Below the pieces are notes generated by a model that ran no database searches, had not been told where the DNA came from, and worked only from the letters and a program-made list of their open reading frames with translations. Shown in pieces: positions 34,133-39,448 of a stretch of DNA of 39,448 nt. The position numbers and the translations under genes are program-made. Each line of letters opens with the position of its first letter. The stretch's first letter is position 1. Source of the DNA: an uncultured bacterium (GTDB lineage: Bacteria > Cyanobacteriota > Vampirovibrionia > Gastranaerophilales > Gastranaerophilaceae); contig CACYKF010000013.1 in the NCBI GenBank assembly GCA_902774905.1, positions 1 to 39,448 on the forward strand, given 5' to 3'.

Positions 34133-34894
34133 TTATTTTTTTCTATTGTTCATATTCATTCCGGAGCCTTTCATGTAATAGTTGTCCTGATATTCACTAT
34201 CTTTGCCCTTTATCAATTCATAAGAAGCCTGAGCAAAATAACTTGACAGAGCGGAAAGATTCAAAACCCCAACACATGAACAGTAAAATACAAATAAAAT
34301 ACTATTTAATGGCAGTTTGAATACAAAAAATAAATACCAAACCGCACCAATAAAAATCCCGTTTGCAATCAATAGTTGAGGAATTAAAAATAACAAATTT
34401 ATACAAACATCTATAGAAGATTCTGATATTACCTTAATATTATAACCATCAAAAACATTTAAAGTTTTAGAAAATGCCAAATAAGAAGTAAATATCACGG
34501 AAAAAACAATCAACCAAACTATACAATTAAAAATCAATATAAAATTCGGAATATCAAACGGGAATTTGACAAATGTTACAATGCAATAACCAATAAACAT
34601 CATTAAACAAAAAATCGGGAGTATTGCGATAAGCAGTTTTATAGCAATTGATATAAGTGAAATAATATTAAAAGTAAGAATTTCGCGTTTATTTGAACGA
34701 ATATTAAATATCCCGTTACTCATCAAGGTCGCAAGAAGTATTGCGGTAGGAATTGCAAAAAAACAGCCTGCAACAAAATCTTTAGCCAAAAATAAATTAG
34801 CACAAAGTGAAATCGGAATGGCATAAACAATAATCTTCACTACTGCCATACTTTCGCCAAACGCATCGTTAAATGCATCGGTTAATGAAGCCAT
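34133..34894 (-). CDS. Polytopic membrane protein of unknown function
   Basis: A 253-residue protein with about six hydrophobic segments covering most of residues 18-225 and a polar C-terminal tail. I recognise no family. GGAGG lies just upstream of the ATG. It starts 21 bp after pilT on the same strand and is probably the third gene of that operon, so an envelope or pilus-linked role is possible but unproven. Confidence 0.8.
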   Translation of the reverse strand: MASLTDAFNDAFGESMAVVKIIVYAIPISLCANLFLAKDFVAGCFFAIPTAILLATLMSNGIFNIRSNKREILTFNIISLISIAIKLLIAILPIFCLMMFIGYCIVTFVKFPFDIPNFILIFNCIVWLIVFSVIFTSYLAFSKTLNVFDGYNIKVISESSIDVCINLLFLIPQLLIANGIFIGAVWYLFFVFKLPLNSILFVFYCSCVGVLNLSALSSYFAQASYELIKGKDSEYQDNYYMKGSGMNMNNRKK

Positions 34895-34915
34895 TAGTCC
34901 TCCTTTTGTTGTGTA

Positions 34916-35983
34916 CTATCGTTTTAATAGTCTTTGCAATTCTGCAGGTTTTGAAGATTTTGCCATTGCGTTTTCAACCGTAACAAGACCGGAGTTTACA
35001 AGATTAGCAAGAGCCGCTTCAAGAGTTTGCATGCCACTTTCGGAACTTGTTTGAATAGTTGAATAAATTTGAGCCGCTTTTGATTCTCTGATTAAGTTTG
35101 CAATAGCAGGAGTAACTATCATTATTTCCTGAGCCATTACACGACCTTTGGAAGTTCCGTCAGGCAACTGTTTGGGTAAAAGTGTCTGAGCAAAAACCGC
35201 CACAAGAGAGTTTGCAAGTTGAACACGAATTTGCTGTTGTTGTCCCTGAGGGAAAACATCAATAATACGGTCAATAGTTTGAGATGCAGAAGAAGTGTGC
35301 AAAGTTCCAAAGACCAAGTGACCTGTTTCAGCTGCAGTTAGAGCCAAAGCAATAGTCTCATGGTCACGCATTTCACCTACCAGGATAATATCAGGGTCTT
35401 CACGAAGAGCAGATTTTAGAGCATTAGCAAACGAGCGGGTATCCATACCTAATTCACGCTGGTGAATGACACTCATTTTGGACTTATGCACAAATTCGAT
35501 AGGGTCTTCGATAGTTAATATGTGTTCTGCTCTTGTTCTGTTGATATAATCAATCATTGCTGCAAGTGTGGTAGATTTACCTGAACCTGTCGGCCCGGTA
35601 ACAAGAACAAGACCTCTCGGTTTTTGGGCAACCTCTGTGACTATAGGAGGCATATTCATATTTTCCAATGTCGGGGCCTCAGATGTAATTGTACGAAAAG
35701 CAGCAGCATAAGAACCTTTATCCTTATAGAAGTTTACACGGAAACGCCCCATGCCTTTGATACCGTAAGAAAAGTCAAGTTCCCAATCTTGCTCAAGACG
35801 GCGCCTTTGATCATTTGACATCATTGGAAACAACAACTGCTCAACTTGTTCTGATGTCAATGGCGGATAATCCATTCTGACTAAATTTCCATCAACACGC
35901 TTTACAGGAGGCAATCCGCTTGAAATATGCAAATCGGAACCTCTGCTTTCAACTAATTCTTTTAGCAAATCTTCTATAATCAT
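34916..35983 (-). CDS. pilT: Twitching motility ATPase PilT
   Basis: A 355-residue hexameric secretion ATPase that retracts type IV pili. Walker A GPTGSGKS is at 130-137. The Asp box (EDPIEFVH), Walker B (DIILVGEMRD) and His box (GHLVFGTLHTSSASQTIDRI) are present. The C-terminal AIANLIRE closely matches the AIRNLIRE signature of retraction-type PilT. AGAGGT precedes the ATG. An 83-residue gene lies 15 bp upstream and a membrane protein gene downstream. No pilin or PilB gene lies in the window. Confidence 0.96.
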   Translation of the reverse strand: MIIEDLLKELVESRGSDLHISSGLPPVKRVDGNLVRMDYPPLTSEQVEQLLFPMMSNDQRRRLEQDWELDFSYGIKGMGRFRVNFYKDKGSYAAAFRTITSEAPTLENMNMPPIVTEVAQKPRGLVLVTGPTGSGKSTTLAAMIDYINRTRAEHILTIEDPIEFVHKSKMSVIHQRELGMDTRSFANALKSALREDPDIILVGEMRDHETIALALTAAETGHLVFGTLHTSSASQTIDRIIDVFPQGQQQQIRVQLANSLVAVFAQTLLPKQLPDGTSKGRVMAQEIMIVTPAIANLIRESKAAQIYSTIQTSSESGMQTLEAALANLVNSGLVTVENAMAKSSKPAELQRLLKR

Positions 35984-35998
35984 TATGAAACCTCTATA

Positions 35999-36250
35999 CT
36001 ATTCAGTGTAATTTAACAATGCATCATTTTCTTTGTCTGCTGTTTCAAGCATTACATAAGACATATAAGCACCCAAAGCGATTGCTTTTGGGTCTAAATC
36101 AGTTTTATTCGCTGCTTCTATAATCGCAGAATTTATTTCAGGATTTTCATCCTTGATATAATGAATCATTTTTTTACGCCATTGGGGCATATCTACAAAT
36201 ATTTCATCAAAAATACTTTGCGAAATTTCTTCAGTTATTACAGGCAACAT
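35999..36250 (-). CDS. Small protein of unknown function upstream of pilT
   Basis: An 83-residue acidic, mainly helical protein with no recognised motif. AAAGGA lies about 8 nt upstream of the ATG. It ends 15 bp before pilT, so it is likely the first gene of the pilT transcript. No signal peptide or membrane segment. Role unknown; a pilus-related accessory function is only suggested by position. Confidence 0.7.
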   Translation of the reverse strand: MLPVITEEISQSIFDEIFVDMPQWRKKMIHYIKDENPEINSAIIEAANKTDLDPKAIALGAYMSYVMLETADKENDALLNYTE

Positions 36251-36341
36251 ATAAAAATCCTTTGTTATAAATCCAACCTATCTTATTATACACTATTAAG
36301 CCCGTAAAGTCCATATTTAAGCAAAAATCATTTATTTAAAG

Positions 36342-36347
36342 TATAAT
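36342..36347 (+). promoter_or_regulatory. Candidate recF -10 box
   Basis: Perfect TATAAT ending 7 nt before the recF ATG. A transcription start at the usual distance would fall on or next to the ATG. No Shine-Dalgarno is present. The -35 region has no good match. Confidence 0.45.
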
Positions 36348-36354
36348 AATATTT

Positions 36355-37467
36355 ATGAAACTGGATAATCTTGTACTGACAAATTACAGAAATTGTCAAA
36401 ACATAAAATTAGATTTTGAAAAGAATAAAACATTAATTATAGGGAAAAATGCGCAAGGGAAAACAAATATACTTGAAAGCATTTACTTTCTCTCAACCCT
36501 AAAAAGTCCGAGGACTTCAAATAATACGGATTTGATAAAATTTGGTGCAAACTCTTTTACAACAGAAGCACAACTTATAAAACATGACACAAATATTGAT
36601 ATGTATTACCGTTTCGGACAGGATAAAAAACGGGAACTGAAATTAAACGGAGTAAAATCAACTATAAAGGATTTTAAAAGTACCCTGAAATGCGTCCTTT
36701 TTTCAACATCAGACCTGCTTTTATTAAGAGGGGCACCTCAAGACAGACGAGATTGGCTTGACAGAGCAATTGCCCAAATTTATCCGGCTTATGATGACAG
36801 ACTTTCTAAATATGAAAAAATCCGGATTCAGAAAAATAATTACTTCAAAGAATGTGCCAAAACAGGAAATTATGACAACGCTCTGCTTGATGTACTGAAC
36901 GAACAACTTTCTGTTACAGGCAGTAATATTATATTTATCAGAAAAAAATACTTAAAAGAAATTGAAAAAATCGCAAAAGAAAAGCACAAAACTATAAGCG
37001 AAACAGAAGAACTTACTATAAATTATGACTGTTCATTTATAGATGAAGATTCTATTGAAGACATAAATGATATTCAAACCGTATTCAAAGCATCTTTAGA
37101 AGAACGAAAAAATGAAGAAATTCGCCGATGTCAGGCTTGTGTCGGTCCACACAGGGATGACCTTAATTTTTCGATAAACGGACTTGACGGAACAAAATTT
37201 GCCTCCCAAGGTCAACAAAGAACAATAGTTCTTGCACTCAAACTCTCTGAACTTGATATAATAACAGACAAAACAGGAGATGAACCGGTCTTGCTTTTAG
37301 ATGATGTACTCGCAGAACTTGACGATTTAAGACAAAATTATCTTCTAAAATCAATATCAGACACAACACAAACAATAATAACATCTGTAGATACCATTCT
37401 TTTTGAAGATGAATTTTTAAAAGATGTTCAGATTTATAAAATTGAAAACGGGGAAATTATAAAATAA
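36355..37467 (+). CDS. recF: DNA replication and repair protein RecF
   Basis: A 370-residue SMC-like ATPase that acts with RecO and RecR to load RecA at gaps. Walker A is IGKNAQGKTN (G30-T37), the ABC signature is SQGQQRT, and Walker B is PVLLLDDVLAELD. The lid region VGPHRDDL is present. The start is at the N-terminal MKLDNLVLTNYRN, normal for the family. In many bacteria recF sits with dnaA and dnaN; here neither is adjacent. It is divergent from the pilT operon. Confidence 0.97.
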   Translation: MKLDNLVLTNYRNCQNIKLDFEKNKTLIIGKNAQGKTNILESIYFLSTLKSPRTSNNTDLIKFGANSFTTEAQLIKHDTNIDMYYRFGQDKKRELKLNGVKSTIKDFKSTLKCVLFSTSDLLLLRGAPQDRRDWLDRAIAQIYPAYDDRLSKYEKIRIQKNNYFKECAKTGNYDNALLDVLNEQLSVTGSNIIFIRKKYLKEIEKIAKEKHKTISETEELTINYDCSFIDEDSIEDINDIQTVFKASLEERKNEEIRRCQACVGPHRDDLNFSINGLDGTKFASQGQQRTIVLALKLSELDIITDKTGDEPVLLLDDVLAELDDLRQNYLLKSISDTTQTIITSVDTILFEDEFLKDVQIYKIENGEIIK

Positions 37468-37553
37468 ACAAAGCCTTAGAAAAATTATGAGTGTCGGATT
37501 TCAAGCAGGAATAACATAAGTTTCACTCAACCTACACTTTATCTAATATACAA

Positions 37554-37810
37554 GTTGGGCTTTCAGCCCAACCAATTACTATGTTGGGGTAGAAACCCCA
37601 ACTTACTTATTGGGGTAAAAACCCCAACTTACATATTTAAAAGGCGGAGTTGATACCTCCGCCTTACATTTTATTTTGTGTCAGGCAATTGCCTGACCTA
37701 CACACTGAAACATGTCATTGCGAACGAAGTACTCTGCCGAGAAAAACAATTAAGTATTGTTTTTCGAAAGGACAATCCAGCCGTTTTAATTTGGTGCAAA
37801 TAATTGCACC
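37554..37810 (-). repeat. Cluster of REP-like hairpins with a GTAR foot
   Basis: Six short perfect hairpins in one gap: GTTGGGCT/AGCCCAAC (37554-37572), GTTGGGGT/ACCCCAAC (37583-37602), TTGGGGT/ACCCCAA (37610-37627), AAGGCGGAG/CTCCGCCTT (37641-37665), GTCAGGCAATTGCCTGAC (37680-37697) and GGTGCAA/TTGCACC (37793-37810). On the minus strand nearly every one is preceded directly by GTAG or GTAA. That foot tetranucleotide plus hairpin is the pattern recognised by REP-associated tyrosine transposases (RAYT). No transposase gene is in the window. Confidence 0.65.
37713..37780 (+). repeat. ATTGCGA-type interspersed palindromic repeat
   Basis: TGTCATTGCGAACGAAG at the left and GACAATCCAG at the right resemble the ends of the widespread bacterial ATTGCGA...GCAATCC palindrome. 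The middle holds a hairpin GAAAAACAAT (37741-37750) with ATTGTTTTTC (37756-37765). It lies inside the GTAR hairpin cluster. Confidence 0.55.
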
Positions 37811-37872
37811 CTACTCACTACCTACATGTTTGTAAAAACAAAATGGTTAAAATTATTGCCCCGCCCCACCAC

Positions 37873-37900
37873 ATCATATCATATCATATCATATCATATC
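37873..37900 (+). repeat. 5-bp microsatellite
   Basis: Five perfect tandem ATATC units preceded by a partial ATC. It lies in the gap between convergent recF and ylqF, outside coding sequence and about 70 bp beyond the ylqF stop. Confidence 0.9.
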
Positions 37901-37968
37901 GCAGATTATAACAGAGTTTGAGCAATTTTAAATTCAACTTTACATTTCGTAATATACACAAATACTTA

Positions 37969-38835
37969 TTAATTAGCCTGTGTATTTGAAAGACTATCCA
38001 AAATAAACTTTCCGATTTTGCCTTCTCTAAAGTCTTTTAAAACATAACCTGCAGTGCGCTCTATATCAGGCTCCTGATTTTTTATGAGCCATTTGCGGTT
38101 CAATGCAATATTTTCAAGCGTTAATTCCTCTTCTCCAAGCCCGTAATATTCCTTGAAAACTTCCGCTTGTTTATCATTTAGCACATTTAAAAGTTCTTTG
38201 GCAACAAAATCATTTGAATACGCATTATCGCCGACGGAATTCACAAAAGCAAGTTTTATGGCACGGTCCTGATCTTCCTGCTTCATAGGAATTATCCCCG
38301 GAGTATCTAATAATTCAAGTTGCGGGTTAATTCTGACCCACTGCTGTTGTCTTGTTACACCAGCCTTTGCGCCTGTTTTTGTTTTGGAGGAGCGGGTCAA
38401 TTTATTTATAATACTTGATTTACCGACATTAGGAAGTCCGACAACCATAATTCTTGCAGGTCTGCGCAAAAGACCTTTTGCCATAATCGCAGCTATACGA
38501 GGTTCAGATAATTTTACAGCCTCTTTTACAATAATATTGAGGTCTTTATTTGATTTTGCACTTGTCGGAATGACAGAGGTTTCAGTTTCTTTCTTTAAAA
38601 TTTCTATATATTTATCAAGTTCATTTTTATCCACCAAATCGGATTTATTGACAAGCAAAAAACGGGGCTTCTGGTTAAGAAGTCCCGTAATATTGTCATA
38701 TCTGCTTGATAAAGGTATTCTCGCATCAATCACTTCTATTACGGCATCCACAAGCGAAAGTTGTTCTTTTAGTTTTCTTTCGGCTTTGGCTATATGCCCC
38801 GGATACCAGTGAATATGTGTTTTATTTTTTTTCAA
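37969..38835 (-). CDS. ylqF: Ribosome biogenesis GTPase YlqF/RbgA
   Basis: A 288-residue circularly permuted GTPase needed for large-subunit assembly. The motif order is permuted as expected: G4 NKSD (63-66), G5 SAKS (92-95), then G1 GLPNVGKS (133-140) and G3 DTPG (177-180). The N-terminal HWYPGHIAKAERKLKE is typical. It overlaps the end of rplS by 14 bp, so the ribosomal protein and the assembly factor are translationally coupled. The 3' side faces a repeat-rich gap. Confidence 0.96.
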   Translation of the reverse strand: MKKNKTHIHWYPGHIAKAERKLKEQLSLVDAVIEVIDARIPLSSRYDNITGLLNQKPRFLLVNKSDLVDKNELDKYIEILKKETETSVIPTSAKSNKDLNIIVKEAVKLSEPRIAAIMAKGLLRRPARIMVVGLPNVGKSSIINKLTRSSKTKTGAKAGVTRQQQWVRINPQLELLDTPGIIPMKQEDQDRAIKLAFVNSVGDNAYSNDFVAKELLNVLNDKQAEVFKEYYGLGEEELTLENIALNRKWLIKNQEPDIERTAGYVLKDFREGKIGKFILDSLSNTQAN

Positions 38836-39178
38836 TTTTTTCCTTAATACGAGTTGCCTTACCTGAACGTTCTCTCAAGTAGTAAAGTTTAGAGCGTTTA
38901 ACATCACCGCGTCTTAATACATCAATCTTGTCAATACGCGGAGAATTGATTAAGAATACACGCTCTACACCAACACCTTGGAATACTTTTCTTACAGTAA
39001 TTGTCTTGTTAAGACCGGCACCGTGAATTTTAATAATAGTACCTTCAAAAGCCTGAATTCTTTCTTTGTTACCTTCAACGATTTTTACAAATACTTTTAC
39101 TGTATCACCTGCGTTGAAAGTAGGTAAAGAATCTTTTAAATATCCTTTTTCTAATTCGTCGATAACAGGGTTAATCAT
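38822..39178 (-). CDS. rplS: Large ribosomal subunit protein bL19
   Basis: A 118-residue L19 protein at the 30S-50S interface. The core FNAGDTVKVFVKIVEGNKER, FEGTIIKIHGAG and FLINSPRIDKIDVLRRGDVKRSKLYYLRERSGK match the family. AAGGAAA lies about 6 nt upstream of the ATG. The gene heads an operon with ylqF and has a strong leader hairpin. Confidence 0.97.
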   Translation of the reverse strand: MINPVIDELEKGYLKDSLPTFNAGDTVKVFVKIVEGNKERIQAFEGTIIKIHGAGLNKTITVRKVFQGVGVERVFLINSPRIDKIDVLRRGDVKRSKLYYLRERSGKATRIKEKIEKK

Positions 39179-39224
39179 TTTTGTTTTCCTTTATATTTTA
39201 ATATTGCTACTTACAATTCCTTAA

Positions 39225-39264
39225 TTCGTGTTAAAAGATTTTTTCCACATAAAAATCACACGAA
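39225..39264 (-). promoter_or_regulatory. Extended hairpin in the rplS leader
   Basis: TTCGTGT (39225-39231) pairs with ACACGAA (39258-39264), and an inner GATTTTT (39237-39243) pairs with AAAAATC (39251-39257), leaving a 5-nt bulge on one side. Probable leader RNA structure, perhaps an L19 autoregulatory site. Confidence 0.5.
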
Positions 39265-39284
39265 CGCACGCTTGTATGTTTGAT

Positions 39285-39311
39285 AGTATAATAAACATTT
39301 TTTATTTGCAA
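39285..39311 (-). promoter_or_regulatory. Candidate rplS promoter
   Basis: Minus strand TTGCAA (39306-39311), 15-bp spacer (short), TATACT (39285-39290). The start would be just before the leader hairpin. Confidence 0.4.
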
Positions 39312-39362
39312 GCGGATAAATGTAGTTTAAAGATTTGTTAAATTCAATAAATACATAATCTA

Positions 39363-39448
39363 TATTATCGGTAGTTTTTGTTTCATCAAAACTACCATGA
39401 CCGCTTTCTTTGGGCGGTCAAAGAAAGCGGTCAGAAAGCGGATTGCGA
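39363..39448 (+). repeat. Structured interspersed repeat, copy 3 (cut by window end)
   Basis: GGTAGTTTT (39370-39378) pairs with AAAACTACC (39388-39396), followed by a perfect 13-bp stem GACCGCTTTCTTT (39399-39411) with AAAGAAAGCGGTC (39420-39432) around GGGCGGTC, then AAAGCGGATTGCGA shared with copy 2. The element continues beyond the window. Confidence 0.75.

Noticed and set aside
37554-37627. CRISPR-like array
   Set aside because: Only three similar hairpins, 20-30 bp apart, of varying stem, with no constant spacer length and no cas gene.
37650-37835. 61-codon open frame in the hairpin cluster
   Set aside because: It runs through three palindromic repeats and has no start signal.
38384-38812. 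142-codon open frame antisense to ylqF
   Set aside because: Ser/Leu-rich shadow; ylqF has all GTPase motifs on the other strand.

Overview
This window looks like a chromosomal core region of an AT-rich (roughly one third GC), anaerobic, Gram-negative-type bacterium. The best guess is a non-photosynthetic cyanobacterial relative of the gut Gastranaerophilales/Melainabacteria group. The reasons are inferential: an anaerobic hydrogenase maturase (HydF), a PilT twitching ATPase, a Cyanobacteria-like scatter of ribosomal genes, and several lineage-type proteins that share a short N-terminal motif (M-[RKS]-[IV]-x-x-[VI]-[NQ]-N, in two cases followed by AFTG or SFKA). No tRNA, rRNA, CRISPR array, prophage or complete insertion sequence was seen.

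Layout. 1-253: copy 1 of a structured interspersed repeat. 254-4258: tatD, facing a small secreted protein that overlaps the end of polA. 4313-7799: the tig-clpP-clpX proteostasis block with internal terminators. 7828-8404: rpsP alone with its own promoter and terminator. 8403-12140: a three-gene minus-strand operon (TSCPD protein, OmpR/PhoB response regulator, SF2 helicase with two membrane segments). 12274-18264: a single 1996-residue protein carrying widely separated papain-family catalytic motifs. 18376-21295: a pyruvyl transferase, ftsZ and a small SprA-type HExxH protein. 21360-23780: rpsB-tsf and rpsT with structured leaders. 23781-29983: small lineage-type genes, a DSP-type phosphatase, plsY, holA-holB and a class II aldolase. 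29980-31557: hydF and rpsO. 31614-32070: repeat copy 2 and a hairpin-rich non-coding stretch. 32143-37467: uvrB, a pilT operon and recF. 37554-37900: a cluster of GTAR-footed hairpins, another REP-like unit and a 5-bp microsatellite. 37969-39311: rplS-ylqF. 39363-39448: repeat copy 3.

How the genes relate. Most of the window is housekeeping: replication and repair (polA, holA, holB, uvrB, recF), translation (rpsP, rpsB, tsf, rpsT, rpsO, rplS, ylqF), folding and proteolysis (tig, clpP, clpX), division (ftsZ), lipid synthesis (plsY) and glycolysis (fba). Several ribosomal-protein genes carry hairpin or junction leaders that look like autoregulatory sites. Several genes (uvrB, recF, holA, tatD) lack a Shine-Dalgarno and have a -10-like box 6-7 nt before the start codon, suggesting leaderless transcripts.

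The most novel candidates are the giant papain-like protein with its Cys and His/Asn motifs about 710 residues apart, the shared N-terminal tag on otherwise unrelated proteins, the membrane-anchored helicase in an operon with an orphan response regulator, and three kinds of structured non-coding repeat.
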